The notes below the pieces were generated by a model. It did not search any database. It worked only from the letters and a program-made list of their open reading frames with translations, and had not been told where the DNA came from. 64,000 nt of DNA from Pseudomonas anguilliseptica (GTDB taxonomy: Bacteria; Pseudomonadota; Gammaproteobacteria; Pseudomonadales; Pseudomonadaceae): contig NZ_FNSC01000001.1 of assembly GCF_900105355.1 (NCBI RefSeq), positions 3,658,001-3,722,000 on the forward strand, given 5' to 3'. Positions within the stretch are counted from its first letter, which is position 1; each line of letters starts with the position of its first letter. This document shows, piece by piece, positions 27,041-36,648 of this stretch. A program made the translations under genes and the position numbers.

Positions 27041-27994
27041 TCAGTCGTTGCCAGGGTCGGCGACCAGGCGGCCGGCGTCTTTGGTCAGGGCTTGCAGGAA
27101 GATTTTTTGCAGCTCCGGATCGTTGCGCGTCAGTTCGATTAGGCTCTGTTCCAGCTCGCTGGCTTCCTCTTCCAGGCCCAGTTCTGACAGGCGTTTGACT
27201 CGGTGCACCCATTGGGCAACGTCATCGCCCTCAAGATCGTCATAAATCAAGTCGTGGGCTTCCTGCAGCTTGCCGCGCAAGGTGCGGCTGACCAGCAGTG
27301 AGGCATCTGCGCGCGCCGAGCCCTGGTCATCTTCAACTGTCAGCAGCAGCGTGCTGATAAGGGTGACATCTTCTTCGGCAAACGGGCTGTCGAGCAGGTT
27401 CAGTCGTAGGATGCCGTTACGGTCGGTGAGCAGTTCATGGTTCTGCTCGCCGGCTTTGACCCGCACCGGGCGTTCGGCCCACGGCAGGCTGGAATACTCC
27501 ATGCGCGCATCCTGGCGGCGCTCTTCGAGGCTAGCGAGGTTCTGCTGTGAGCGGCCGTTCGATTCGACGTTCATCGCCGGGTTGAGCCCGGCAAAGCCAT
27601 AACTGATCCAGTCCTTGGTGACGCTATCAGGCAGGCTGCCGAGCAGTACCACGTTGAGCACGTTGGCGCCGATGCCACCGACCACTGCCAGTGCTCCCAG
27701 CGGCACTTCATAGAGTTCGCGCCAGGGCTGGTAGGGGGTGTAGCGGTCGTAACGGCGTGTCACGTCAAACGCCGTGACCTCGAAGGTCTTCTGTTCATGC
27801 ACGCGTACGCGGCGTTGCGGCAACTCCAGCACGCGTGGTTCACCCACATCTATCTGCAGGCTGTGATCGAGCAGTTTGCGCTCGACGCGCTCCTCATGCT
27901 CGCTGCGTTGCGGCAACTGGTTGGCGCAACCGCTGAGTAGCAGACAGCCACCCACAAGGGTGGCGATGAGGCAGAGGGTGTTTCGCTTGAACAT
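27041..27994 (-). CDS. Lipoprotein of unknown function
   Basis: A 317-residue lipoprotein with lipobox LLSGC (cysteine at residue 23). A hydrophobic glycine-rich stretch (about 100-122, LGALAVVGGIGANVLNVVL) could associate with the membrane. The C-terminal 80 residues are acidic and helical. No known domain recognised. It lies between proS and the lytic transglycosylase, 27 bases after proS, and would be cotranscribed with both. A cell-envelope role is plausible. Confidence 0.82.
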   Translation of the reverse strand: MFKRNTLCLIATLVGGCLLLSGCANQLPQRSEHEERVERKLLDHSLQIDVGEPRVLELPQRRVRVHEQKTFEVTAFDVTRRYDRYTPYQPWRELYEVPLGALAVVGGIGANVLNVVLLGSLPDSVTKDWISYGFAGLNPAMNVESNGRSQQNLASLEERRQDARMEYSSLPWAERPVRVKAGEQNHELLTDRNGILRLNLLDSPFAEEDVTLISTLLLTVEDDQGSARADASLLVSRTLRGKLQEAHDLIYDDLEGDDVAQWVHRVKRLSELGLEEEASELEQSLIELTRNDPELQKIFLQALTKDAGRLVADPGND

Positions 27995-28021
27995 GACGAC
28001 TCTTGCTAAAAGGGGCTGAGA

Positions 28022-29737
28022 TCAGTGGCTGATGCGGGCCTGGATAAAGCTCAGGATATCGGCGACAGGCACCGCCTGGGCTTCAGTTTCTTTGCGGCTC
28101 TTGTATTCCAGGTTGCCTTCGGCCAGGCCGCGATCACTGACTACGATGCGATGCGGGATGCCGATCAATTCCATATCCGCGAATTTGATGCCCGGGCTGG
28201 TCTTTTTGTCACGGTCATCGAGCAGTACTTCGAAACCGGCAGCAGTAAGCTCGGCATACAGCTTGTCGGTGGTTTCGCGCACGGCATCGGTTTCGTAACG
28301 CAGCGGCACTAGGGCTATATGGAAAGGTGCCAGGGCGTCGTTCCAGAGAATGCCGCGGTCGTCATTGTTCTGCTCGATGGCAGCCGCCACCACGCGGGAA
28401 ACGCCGATGCCATAGCAGCCCATGGTCAGTGTTACCGGCTTGCCGTTTTCGCCGAGCACCTGGCAGTTCAGCGCTTCGCTGTACTTGGTGCCCAGCTGGA
28501 AGATATGCCCGACTTCGATGCCGCGCTTGATTTCCAGAGTGCCTTTGCCATCCGGACTCGGGTCGCCGGCCAGCACATTGCGCAGGTCCGCTACTTCCGG
28601 CAACGGCAGATCGCGTTCCCAGTTGACGCCGAAATAGTGCTTGTCGTCGATATTGGCGCCGGAGGCGAAGTCGCTCATCAGGGCAACCGAGCGATCGATG
28701 ATGCAAGGGATAGGCAGGTTGATCGGCCCCAGTGAGCCAGGGCCTGCGCCGATGGCTGCGCGAATTTCGGCTTCGCTGGCAAACACCAGCGGGCTGGCAA
28801 CCTGCTCCAGGTTGGCGGCCTTGATCTCGTTGAGTTCGTGGTCGCCACGTACGATCAAGGCCACCAAAGTGCCTTTTTTCGCGCCGTGTACCATCAGGGT
28901 CTTGATGGTTTTCTCGATGGCCAGACCAAAGCCCTGAACCAGCGCGTCGATGGTCTTGGTGTCCGGGGTTTCAACCATGCGCATGCTTTCAGTGGCTGCG
29001 CCACGGCTGCTTTCGCGCGGAACGGCTTCGGCTTTCTCGATATTCGCGGCGTAGTCGGAGCTGTCGCTGAAGGCGATATCGTCTTCGCCAGAGTCGGCGA
29101 GTACGTGGAATTCGTGGGAGCCAGTACCACCGATGGAGCCGGTATCCGCCTGCACGGGGCGGAAGTTCAGACCCAGGCGGGCGAATACGTTGCAGTAGGC
29201 CTGATGCATGCGGTCATAGGTTTCCTGCAGCGAAGCCTGGTCCACGTGGAAGGAGTAGGCGTCCTTCATGATGAATTCGCGGCCACGCATCAAGCCGAAG
29301 CGCGGACGGATTTCGTCGCGGAACTTGGTCTGGATCTGATAGAGGTTGATCGGCAGCTGCTTGTAGCTATTTAGCTCATTGCGCGCCAGATCGGTGATCA
29401 CTTCTTCATGGGTCGGGCCGGCGCAGAAATCGCGGCCGTGACGGTCCTTCATGCGCAGCAATTCCGGGCCGTACTGCTCCCAGCGGCCGGATTCCTGCCA
29501 CAGCTCTGCTGGCTGAATGCCAGGCATCAACACTTCCAGTGCGCCAGCGGCATTCATTTCCTCGCGCACGACCTTCTCAACCTTGCGCAGCACGCGCAGG
29601 CCCATGGGCAGCCAGGTATATAGGCCGGAAGCCAGCTTGCGGATCATGCCGGCACGCAGCATTAGCTGATGGCTTATCACCACGGCATCGGATGGGGTTT
29701 CTTTCAGAGTCGAGAGCAGGAACTGGCTGGTACGCAT
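28022..29737 (-). CDS. proS: Prolyl-tRNA synthetase
   Basis: Bacterial-type ProRS, 571 residues from the ATG at 29737 (MRTSQFLL); the longer upstream extension is not family-like. It charges tRNA-Pro and edits mischarged Ala-tRNA. Class II motif 2 lies around [25 protein letters not shown], an INS editing domain about residues 225-385 ([10 protein letters not shown] region), and motif 3 is in [19 protein letters not shown]. All expected parts are present. Confidence 0.97.
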   Translation of the reverse strand: MRTSQFLLSTLKETPSDAVVISHQLMLRAGMIRKLASGLYTWLPMGLRVLRKVEKVVREEMNAAGALEVLMPGIQPAELWQESGRWEQYGPELLRMKDRHGRDFCAGPTHEEVITDLARNELNSYKQLPINLYQIQTKFRDEIRPRFGLMRGREFIMKDAYSFHVDQASLQETYDRMHQAYCNVFARLGLNFRPVQADTGSIGGTGSHEFHVLADSGEDDIAFSDSSDYAANIEKAEAVPRESSRGAATESMRMVETPDTKTIDALVQGFGLAIEKTIKTLMVHGAKKGTLVALIVRGDHELNEIKAANLEQVASPLVFASEAEIRAAIGAGPGSLGPINLPIPCIIDRSVALMSDFASGANIDDKHYFGVNWERDLPLPEVADLRNVLAGDPSPDGKGTLEIKRGIEVGHIFQLGTKYSEALNCQVLGENGKPVTLTMGCYGIGVSRVVAAAIEQNNDDRGILWNDALAPFHIALVPLRYETDAVRETTDKLYAELTAAGFEVLLDDRDKKTSPGIKFADMELIGIPHRIVVSDRGLAEGNLEYKSRKETEAQAVPVADILSFIQARISH

Positions 29738-29843
29738 ATTTGGCTGTTCTGTCGGTTGCAAGAGATTTTGAATGGCCCGCATTGTACGGTGCCTGTACAG
29801 ATGCGTACAGGATGCTGGGGTGTGCTTATAAAAGGAGGGGGGT

Positions 29844-30260
29844 GTGTCGAAATTGACGGCGGAACAGGTGCAGGCGCTGATTCGGGCAGGACTGCCGATG
29901 GCGGAAGACATTAACTTGTGTATTGATCGGTTGGATAAAGAGGGGGCGCTGGCGCGGGTGCCATTTCACAGCAAATTGATTCGCCCCGGTGGCACTTTGT
30001 CCGGCCCGACCATTATGGCGTTGGCGGATGCGGCGATGTATGCGGTGGTGCTGGGGAGTCTCGGCCGAGTGGAAATGGCCGTGACGTCTAATTTGAATAT
30101 CAACTTTCTGGTTAAACCCAAGCCAGTTGATCTGTTGGCTCAAGCGCGGATATTGCGGCTGAGCCGTCGCCAGGCTGTTTGCGAGGTTTCGGTTTATTCG
30201 CAGGGCAATGAAGGGGAGTTGGTGGCGCATGTGACGGGGACTTATGCGTTGCCACTGTAG
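29844..30260 (+). CDS. PaaI-like hotdog-fold thioesterase
   Basis: A 138-residue hotdog-fold protein, probably a small acyl-CoA thioesterase. The family signature appears as [24 protein letters not shown], followed by [13 protein letters not shown]. It starts at GTG 29844 behind a near-perfect AAAGGAGGGG site and is transcribed divergently from proS. Substrate is unknown. Confidence 0.88.
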   Translation: MSKLTAEQVQALIRAGLPMAEDINLCIDRLDKEGALARVPFHSKLIRPGGTLSGPTIMALADAAMYAVVLGSLGRVEMAVTSNLNINFLVKPKPVDLLAQARILRLSRRQAVCEVSVYSQGNEGELVAHVTGTYALPL

Positions 30261-30272
30261 GTTTTCTGCAGG

Positions 30273-30303
30273 CAAAAAAACCCGACCTAAGTCGGGCTTT
30301 CCT
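30273..30303. terminator. Bidirectional terminator
   Basis: CCCGAC/GTCGGG stem with a CTAA loop (30281-30296), preceded by seven A residues and followed by CTTTCCTT. It serves the thioesterase gene and, on the minus strand, the porin gene. Confidence 0.88.
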
Positions 30304-30323
30304 TGCCAGCTAAGCAGTCTGAA

Positions 30324-31577
30324 TTACAGAATGCTCAGTGGGTATTCAACGATCAAGCGGAAATCGTTGATGTCGCCATCTAGCGAGTTATCGGCGCGGT
30401 AGAAGGCATTACGTACACGGAAGGACAGGTCTTTAGCAGCACCTTCCTGGATTACGTACTTGGCTTCGATATCCAGCTCGCGCTCTTCAGCATTGTTATC
30501 AGTGCCAACATCGATGTTGTCGCCAATGGTGTAGCGAGTCATGAAGCTCAGGCCTGGAACGCCATACTCAGCCATGCTGACGTCGTAGCGAACCTGCCAG
30601 GAGGTTTCATCTTTTTGGTTGAAGTCGGAGTATTGAACGGAGTTGGACAGCCAGATGGTGCCGTTACCGTCAATGTCGCCGTAGCGATAGCTGGTATCAC
30701 CAGTAGAGCGCTGGTGGGCCACGGTGAACGTGTGTGCGCCCATCGAGTAAGCGGCTGCCAAGCTCCAGATGGTGTTATCCATTTCGCCCTGAAGCTCTTT
30801 GCCGTCACCGCTGGTTTTATAACCATTGAAGTCAAAGTTCAGAGCTTGAGACTCTGCCAGTGGCAGGTTGTAGTTCAAGTTGACATAAGTCTTCTTGAAG
30901 TTGTCTTCCGCGTCAGAGTGGTGGATAGCGCCAGAGAAGTCGTCGGTGAAGCTGTAGCTAGCACCAACAATGTTGATTTCTTTAAGGCCAAAGGTGTCGC
31001 GATCACTGCTCTTCTGGCTGCTTATGGCAGTAAAGCGGCCGGCAGTCAGTTCTAGGCCTCCGATTTCATTGCTGGTCAGCAAGGTACCAGTTGCAACTTC
31101 AGGCAAGATGCGGCTGTCGTCTGTGGAGAATACTGGGCTGCCAACCATCATGTTGCCGTGCTTCAGTACGGTGTCGGAGATGCGGAACTTGATGGCGCCG
31201 CCGACTTCAGTCTGGGTGTCATCATTGTGGCCGTTGCTGGTGGTGTCGAACAGGCCGTTACCCTTGTGGCCACGACCGCCATCAATCTTGATGCTGCTCA
31301 AGCTGTGCGCGTCTACACCAACACCCACGGTGCCTTGGGTAAAGCCGGATTCAGCCAGTACACGAATGCCGAGGCCTGTCTCTTCGCGGTAGCTCTGGGA
31401 GCTGCGCTGGGGGGCGCTAGAGCGGAAATCACGATTCTGATAGAGAATGCGATTGAATAGGTTGAGGGTGCTGTCCTCAAGGAAACCCTTGGATTCTGAC
31501 TGGCTAGAAGCCATGGCCATTTGACTGCTGCCCGCTGCTACTGCGAGGGCGATTACGCCCCACTTCATCACTTGCAT
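30324..31577 (-). CDS. OprD-family outer-membrane porin
   Basis: A 417-residue member of the OprD/OccD-OccK substrate-specific porin family, taking up amino acids, peptides or aromatic acids across the outer membrane. The signal peptide ends near residue 24 (SQMAMAS), followed by the family start GFLEDSTLNLFNRILYQNRDF and a series of amphipathic strands (NLNYNLPLAESQALNFDFNG, SWQVRYDVSM). The C-terminal strand is FRLIVEYPLSIL. It is a little shorter than P. aeruginosa OprD. Start chosen from AAAGGAGC upstream. Substrate cannot be assigned. Confidence 0.93.
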   Translation of the reverse strand: MQVMKWGVIALAVAAGSSQMAMASSQSESKGFLEDSTLNLFNRILYQNRDFRSSAPQRSSQSYREETGLGIRVLAESGFTQGTVGVGVDAHSLSSIKIDGGRGHKGNGLFDTTSNGHNDDTQTEVGGAIKFRISDTVLKHGNMMVGSPVFSTDDSRILPEVATGTLLTSNEIGGLELTAGRFTAISSQKSSDRDTFGLKEINIVGASYSFTDDFSGAIHHSDAEDNFKKTYVNLNYNLPLAESQALNFDFNGYKTSGDGKELQGEMDNTIWSLAAAYSMGAHTFTVAHQRSTGDTSYRYGDIDGNGTIWLSNSVQYSDFNQKDETSWQVRYDVSMAEYGVPGLSFMTRYTIGDNIDVGTDNNAEERELDIEAKYVIQEGAAKDLSFRVRNAFYRADNSLDGDINDFRLIVEYPLSIL

Positions 31578-32253
31578 CGTGATTGCTCCTTTGGTTTAGA
31601 AAAGTTGCGCCGTCCGGCTGGTTGTTATATGGACGACTCTTTCTTTTTGTGTCGGCGGTAACTTATAGCACGCTGCCAATGTTGGCGATAGTTGCAATCT
31701 ATTCATTACGATTTCTTCACGCCTGTGTCGCAAAAGCTTATGAAGCATGTCGCATTTTTGTAGATGCTGCTGGCGTGCTAGAAGTCAATGCTGACGGATT
31801 TTTGTGCCTGCTCGCTGGTTGCTTTTGGCAGCTAAACGGTGCAGTGCTCTTCATCATGGATTGCTTAGCAATAGTCGTGCACAAAATCTGGAAGGCCAGA
31901 TTTTTATCCTGGATTTTGCTTGTCTGTCCATGGTTTTCGGGGTTTGCATTGGTTTTTTTATGGTTTTTTAGCGGTTATTCCTGATTTTATTGTCAGCTAA
32001 AGGTTTTTTGTTGGCGTCATCTGCTCTGTTTTTAGTCGCTTGCTGTCATGTGGTGGTCGTGTGGCATTTGGCTGCTGCGTGGGGATTACCGAAGGGAACA
32101 GTTTTGGTGCGCTTGTTTGAGGTGGTTCTGTTGTGTGCTGTCTATTGGTGCGTGGGGTGGGGTGGTCGAGGGTGCCGTGTTTTCAGCTTCGGCGTATCCT
32201 GCGCTGCCGGTGTTTACTGGCTTTGGTTTGGCTGCCAGTAGGTTGGTCAGGAC
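31578..32253. other. Porin upstream region, T/G-rich on the plus strand
   Basis: About 680 bases between the porin start and the first IS5 element. It must contain the porin promoter, but I cannot pick a convincing -35/-10 pair. Two plus-strand frames are open (31583-31984, and 31990-32241 from a TTG); both encode mainly Leu/Val/Phe/Trp/Cys, lack ribosome sites and look like by-products of T/G-rich DNA. I do not call genes here, though a small membrane protein at 31990-32241 cannot be excluded. Confidence 0.4.
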
Positions 32254-32257
32254 TTAG

Positions 32258-33449
32258 GGACGGCCTGAAGTAGCCATGTATTTCTGGCTGACTTCAGCCC
32301 CCGCCGATTTTGAAAGCGGCAAATCGATCAAAAACGATCAGATTACCCATTCATTTCTGTGTTTTTAGCCGCCGCGAGTAGCTCGCGGCAGCCATTTCCC
32401 GCATTACAGGCGCACCTCTCCTGCATTGGTCAGTAAATGTCGGCGTGCCATCCACAGGTTCGACAGCGCGAACAGCGTCATCAGTTGCGCCGTGTTCTTG
32501 GCCAAGCCACGGAAGCGTGTCTTTACATAACTGAACTGACGCTTGATCACCCGGAACGGGTGCTCAACCTTGGTGCGCACCTGGGCCTTGGCCTTCTCGA
32601 TCTTGCGTTTGGCTTTGTACAGCGGGCTGCTCTTACCCAGCTTCTTATAGGTGCTGCGGCGGGCAGCAACCTGCCAGATCACCTCGCGCCCATCATGTTC
32701 GGGGCGCTTTTCGACGCCGGTATAACCCGCATCGGCGCACACCACGTTTTCCTCGCCGTGCAGCAACTTGTCGACCTGAGTGACATCCGCCACGTTGGCC
32801 GCCGTGCCTACCACGCTGTGTACCAGCCCCGACTCGTCATCCACGCCAATGTGCGCCTTCATGCCGAAGTAGTATTGGTTGCCCTTCTTGGCCTGGTGCA
32901 TCTCTGGGTCGCGTTTGCCGTCCTTGTTCTTGGTCGAACTCGGCGCATTGTTCAGCGTGGCATCGACGATGGTGCCTTGGCGCAACGACAGGCCACGGTC
33001 GCCAAGATAGCCATTGATGACGGCCAGGATGCCGGCAGCCAACTCATGTTTCTCCAGCAGACGACGGAAGTTGAGGATGGTGGTTTCGTCGGGGATACGT
33101 TCCAGACTCAGCCCGGCGAACTGCCGCAGGATAGTGGTCTCGTACAGCGCTTCTTCCATCGCCGGGTCGCTGTAGCCGAACCAGTTCTGCATCAGGTGCA
33201 CACGTAGCATCGCCATCAGCGGATAGGCCGGCCGACCGCCTTCACCCTTGGGGTAATACGGTTCGATCAGTGCGATCAAACCCTTCCACGGCACCACCCG
33301 ATCCATCTCGATCAGGAACAACTCTTTGCGGGTCTGCTTGCGTTTGCCGGCGTACTCGGCATCGGCGAAGGTCATTTGCTTCATCGGAAAACTCGGCGGG
33401 TGGCGTCCGGGCATTTTGCCAAAATCAGGAAGTCTTATTCAGAGTTTCC
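32258..33449 (-). mobile_element. IS5-family element copy A (1192 bp), TTAG target duplication
   Basis: Imperfect terminal repeats GGACGGCCTGAAGTAG (left) and GGAAACTCTGAATAAG (right, read inward) share GGA and CTGAA-n-AG. TTAG flanks both sides (32254-32257 and 33450-33453), fitting the 4-bp YTAR duplication of IS5. It sits between the porin and HIT genes without breaking a recognisable gene. Confidence 0.93.
32404..33384 (-). CDS. IS5-family transposase, copy A
   Basis: An intact 326-residue DDE transposase. N-terminal helix-turn-helix region MKQMTFADAEYAGKRK; catalytic aspartates in TIVDATL and VCADAGYTGV; and the C-terminal Y-(2)-R-(3)-E-(6)-K-like region (VEHPFRVIKRQFSYVKTRF). It differs from copy D by only three residues (Asn for Ile after DATL, Thr for Ala before KVEHP, Met for Val in QLVTLF). 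An upstream in-frame ATG would add ten residues (MPGRHPPSFP). Confidence 0.95.
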   Translation of the reverse strand: MKQMTFADAEYAGKRKQTRKELFLIEMDRVVPWKGLIALIEPYYPKGEGGRPAYPLMAMLRVHLMQNWFGYSDPAMEEALYETTILRQFAGLSLERIPDETTILNFRRLLEKHELAAGILAVINGYLGDRGLSLRQGTIVDATLNNAPSSTKNKDGKRDPEMHQAKKGNQYYFGMKAHIGVDDESGLVHSVVGTAANVADVTQVDKLLHGEENVVCADAGYTGVEKRPEHDGREVIWQVAARRSTYKKLGKSSPLYKAKRKIEKAKAQVRTKVEHPFRVIKRQFSYVKTRFRGLAKNTAQLMTLFALSNLWMARRHLLTNAGEVRL

Positions 33450-33523
33450 TTAGATGTCACCGCTTGATCTGTTCGATTTCAGCTAGAATTGAGGTGGTTG
33501 GTTTTTCTTAAAGGTAGATGGTT

Positions 33524-33949
33524 ATGTTTGCTCTGGATTCGCGATTGCAGCAGGACACTGTTTGGTTGGGTGATTACCCGTTATGCAGTTTGCTGTTGAT
33601 GAATGATGCGCAGTATCCCTGGTTTATTTTGGTGCCGCGTCGTGAAGATGTCAGTGAGTTGTTTCAGTTGGATGCGGCCGATCAGCTGCAGCTTTGGCGG
33701 GAAACCACTGCACTTGCCGAGGTGCTCAAAGATTGTTTTGCGGCAGACAAAATGAATGTTGCGACCCTAGGCAATATGGTCAGTCAGCTGCATATGCATG
33801 TCATCGTGCGGCGTTGCGAGGATGCGGCTTGGCCAGCGCCCGTTTGGGGTAAGCATCCGGCGCAGGCTTATACGCCTGAGCAATTGGCTGCGTTGAAAGC
33901 CCGTTTACGCCTGGTTTTGACCGGGGGTTTTTGTTTTGCTGAGAGTTGA
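33524..33949 (+). CDS. HIT-family protein
   Basis: A 141-residue histidine-triad superfamily protein, probably a nucleotide or dinucleoside polyphosphate hydrolase. The active-site stretch reads MVSQLHMHVIVRR, so the first histidine of the H-x-H-x-H triad is glutamine, a variant I recall from this branch of the family. Start at ATG 33524, with AAGG nine bases upstream; the ATG at 33518 is too close. slyX follows three bases after the stop. Confidence 0.88.
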   Translation: MFALDSRLQQDTVWLGDYPLCSLLLMNDAQYPWFILVPRREDVSELFQLDAADQLQLWRETTALAEVLKDCFAADKMNVATLGNMVSQLHMHVIVRRCEDAAWPAPVWGKHPAQAYTPEQLAALKARLRLVLTGGFCFAES

Positions 33950-33952
33950 CTG

Positions 33953-34159
33953 GTGGAAATAGAAGAGCGCATCAACGATTTGCAAAGCCGGCTGGCTTTT
34001 CAGGACGACACTATTCAGGCGCTCAACGATGCGTTGGTGGCACAGCAGCGACTTTTGGAGCGCTTGCAGTTGCAAGTAGCAGCATTGATTAAGCGTCAGG
34101 ATGAGGTGAGTTCGCAGTTCGGTATAGCTGAGGATGAGGCGCCACCGCCCCATTATTGA
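33953..34159 (+). CDS. slyX: SlyX family protein
   Basis: A 68-residue protein that is almost entirely coiled coil ([20 protein letters not shown] through QLQVAAL) and ends with the family's PPPHY tail. Function is unknown. GTG start at 33953, directly after the HIT gene, so the two are cotranscribed and end at the terminator at 34168. Confidence 0.93.
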   Translation: MEIEERINDLQSRLAFQDDTIQALNDALVAQQRLLERLQLQVAALIKRQDEVSSQFGIAEDEAPPPHY

Positions 34160-34167
34160 TTGGTTAT

Positions 34168-34207
34168 AAAACGCAAAAGGCCCGCGGTGTGCGGGCCTTT
34201 TGCGTTT
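34168..34207. terminator. Bidirectional terminator between slyX and the cold-shock gene
   Basis: A 17-bp stem (AAACGCAAAAGGCCCGC / GCGGGCCTTTTGCGTTT) around a short GTGT-type loop, with A and T tracts inside the stem, terminates in both directions between convergent genes. Confidence 0.92.
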
Positions 34208-34213
34208 GTGCGA

Positions 34214-34816
34214 TTAGCGTCGCACGGGGAGTGCAGCGATGACGTCTTCGGCTTGTAAGCCTTTGTCGCGTTGCATCACGGCAAACTCTACTCGCTGGCC
34301 TTCGACCAGTACGCGATGGCCTTCGCCGCGAATGGCACGAAAGTGCACGAAAATATCGTCGCCCGAATCACGGGAGATAAAGCCGAACCCCTTCGAGGTG
34401 TTGAACCACTTGACGGTGCCTGTTTCGCGGTCGCCCAGGTCTTGCGAGCTTGAGGTGTTGCGCGATTTAAGGCGCAGGTTGGTCGCCAGGTGAACGGCTA
34501 CGGCGGCAGCGATGATCAGCAGGCTGAACAGGCTGGCCGGTTGGTTGGCGATTACTGGGAGCGGGGCGAGCAGAATCAAGGCTTGTAGCAGGGGGCCGAG
34601 TACCAGTAAGGCGGAAACCAGGTTCTGCGCTTGATGGCGCAGGCCAGCGTGCCAGATGGGCAGTTGTGGGGCAAGCAGCAGATTCAACAGGCCGTACAGG
34701 GCAAGGCAGAGTGCGCTGGGTTGTTCTAAGAGTGGTTGTGGTGTGTCGCCAAAGTGTGGGGCAAAAGAAAGTAGCAGGGCGAGAGCGCCCGTCAGAAGGT
34801 GGACAATTTTCAACAT
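34214..34816 (-). CDS. Membrane-anchored cold-shock domain protein
   Basis: A 200-residue fusion. About four hydrophobic helices occupy residues 1-120. The C-terminal 67 residues are a complete cold-shock domain with RNP1 KGFGFISRD and RNP2 DIFVHFRAI, preceded by TGTVKWFN. The CSD should bind single-stranded nucleic acid; the membrane part has no known role. Start taken at ATG 34816 (MLKIVHLL); a longer frame to 34927 is possible. Confidence 0.85.
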   Translation of the reverse strand: MLKIVHLLTGALALLLSFAPHFGDTPQPLLEQPSALCLALYGLLNLLLAPQLPIWHAGLRHQAQNLVSALLVLGPLLQALILLAPLPVIANQPASLFSLLIIAAAVAVHLATNLRLKSRNTSSSQDLGDRETGTVKWFNTSKGFGFISRDSGDDIFVHFRAIRGEGHRVLVEGQRVEFAVMQRDKGLQAEDVIAALPVRR

Positions 34817-34982
34817 GTTCGATGAGCTCGCTTGATTTAAAGAATCGACAGGAAGGGCTGGCTGCGCGTATTGGGTGCTGCAGGGGATGAGTAAAAGCGC
34901 GTGGTACCAGCCTATGCGCTGAGCCATGGGTACGGATCAGCGGCACGGGGCGTATTTAACAGCAAAGAGGTGGGGTTCTCAA

Positions 34983-35452
34983 TCAAGCACTGAGGGCTGT
35001 TTCGCTTGGGGTAGGGCTTACTTGGTTGCGGCCATCGCGCTTGGCCTGGTAAAGCGCGTCGTCGGCGCGGGTGAGCAGGGTTTCTAGCGTATCGCCTTGC
35101 TCTGCAAGGGTGAAGCCGAAAGAGGCGGTAATGCTATCGAGTACTTCGTCGGTGCGGCGGACTTTGATGCGCAGTGACTGGATCTTCAGGCGTAGCTGTT
35201 CGGCAAAAGCGTAAGCCGTAGCGTTGTCAAGGCAATCGCGCAGGATGATGCAGAACTCTTCACTGCCATAGCGTGCGGCCATGGCGCGGACGGGCAGGAG
35301 GTCGCGCAGCAACTGGCCAACGTGCTGCAGTACACGATCACCCAAAGGGTGGCCGTATTGGTCGTTGAACTGTTTGAAGTGGTCGATATCCAGCATCACC
35401 AGAGCGACGCCGTCATGCTCAGTGCTCAGTGTTTGTTCCAGCAATCTACTAA
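34983..35452 (-). pseudogene. GGDEF-domain gene, 3' part, separated by two IS5 copies
   Basis: C-terminal portion of a diguanylate cyclase-like protein, from SRLLEQTLS through MLDIDHFKQFNDQYGH, the signature RYGSEEF and SFGFTLAE, to the end at 34983. The signature is GSEEF, not GGDEF/GGEEF, and no RxxD product-inhibition site lies at the expected place (RAMA instead). Joined to the part at 37842-38443 across the TTAG duplication, it gives one 356-codon frame. As found, the domain has been cut off from its start. Confidence 0.88.
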
Positions 35453-36644
35453 GGATGGTCTGAAAAAGACTTCCTGATTTTGGCAAAATATCCGCACTCC
35501 ACCCGCCGAGTTTTCCGATGAAGCAGATGACCTTCGCCGACGCCGAGTATGCCGGCAAGCGCAAGCAGACCCGCAAAGAATTGTTCCTGATCGAGATGGA
35601 TCGGGTAGTGCCATGGAAAGGGTTGATCGCTTTGATCGAGCCGCATTATCCAAAGGGTGAAGGCGGCCGACCGTCCTATCCGCTGATGGCGATGCTGCGA
35701 GTGCATCTGATGCAAAACTGGTTCGGTTACAGCGATCCGGCGATGGAAGAGGCGCTGTACGAGACCACCATCCTACGCCAGTTTGCCGGGCTGACTCTGG
35801 AGCGCATTCCTGACGAAACCACCATCCTCAACTTCCGCCGCTTGCTGGAAACACACGAACTGGCTGCCGGCATCCTGGCCGTGATCAATGGCTACCTGGG
35901 TGACCGTGGTTTGTCGCTGCGCCAAGGCACCATCGTCGATGCCACGCTGATCAACGCGCCGAGTTCAACCAAGAACAAGAACGGTAAGCGTGACCCTGAG
36001 ATGCACTCAACCAAGAAAGGCAATCAGTATTACTTCGGCATGAAGGCGCACATCGGGGTGGATGACGAGTCTGGCTTGGTGCACAGCGTGGTGGGTACTG
36101 CCGCCAACGTGGCGGATGTCACCCAGGTCGATAAGCTGCTGCACGGCGAGGAAAACATGGTGGGGGCCGATGCCGGATATACCGGTGTCGAGAAGCGCCC
36201 CGAGCATGAGGGCCGTCAAGTGATCTGGCAGGTTGCAGCACGGCGTAGCACTTACAAGAAACTCGGTAAGCGCAGCGCGCTGTACAAAGCCAAGCGCAAA
36301 ATCGAGAAGGCCAAGGCCCAAGTGCGAGCCAAGGTCGAGCATCCGTTTCGGGTGATCAAGCGTCAGTTCGGTTATGTGAAGACGCGCTTCCGTGGCCTGG
36401 TCAAAAACACGGCGCAACTGGTGACTTTATTCGCGCTGTCAAATCTGTGGATGGCGCGCCGACATTTACTGACGAATGCAGGAGAGGTGCGCCCGTAATG
36501 CTGGAAATGGCTGCCGCGAGGTGCTCGCGGCGGCTAAAAACACAGAAATGAGCCGGTAATCTGATCGTTTTTGATCGATTTATCACTTTCGAAATCAGCA
36601 GAGGCTGACGTCAGCCAGAAATGCATGGCTACTTCAGAGGATCC
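35453..36644 (+). mobile_element. IS5-family element copy B (1192 bp), CTAA target
   Basis: Ends GGATGGTCTGAAAAAG (left) and GGATCCTCTGAAGTAG (right, inward). CTAA flanks it at 35449-35452 and 36645-36648; the right CTAA is shared with copy C. It interrupts the GGDEF gene. Confidence 0.93.
35518..36498 (+). CDS. IS5-family transposase, copy B
   Basis: Intact 326-residue transposase with the same layout as copy A (TIVDATLINAPSS, GADAGYTGVEKRPEHEG, VEHPFRVIKRQFGYVKTRF). It carries its own substitutions, such as THELAAG for KHELAAG, MHSTKKG for MHQAKKG and ENMVGADAG for ENVVCADAG, so it belongs to a different lineage from A and D. Confidence 0.95.
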   Translation: MKQMTFADAEYAGKRKQTRKELFLIEMDRVVPWKGLIALIEPHYPKGEGGRPSYPLMAMLRVHLMQNWFGYSDPAMEEALYETTILRQFAGLTLERIPDETTILNFRRLLETHELAAGILAVINGYLGDRGLSLRQGTIVDATLINAPSSTKNKNGKRDPEMHSTKKGNQYYFGMKAHIGVDDESGLVHSVVGTAANVADVTQVDKLLHGEENMVGADAGYTGVEKRPEHEGRQVIWQVAARRSTYKKLGKRSALYKAKRKIEKAKAQVRAKVEHPFRVIKRQFGYVKTRFRGLVKNTAQLVTLFALSNLWMARRHLLTNAGEVRP

Positions 36645-36648
36645 CTAA

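Noticed and set aside
31583..31984. 133-codon plus-strand frame upstream of the porin
   Set aside because: No ribosome site, composition dominated by Leu/Val/Phe/Cys/Trp from T/G-rich DNA, and it covers the region that must hold the porin promoter.
31990..32241. 83-codon hydrophobic frame before IS5 copy A
   Set aside because: TTG start without a ribosome site and biased composition; kept only as a note in the gap description.
32437..33207. 256-codon frame opposite the IS5 transposase (also at 62760)
   Set aside because: Repeats in every copy only because the transposase is repeated; no family features.
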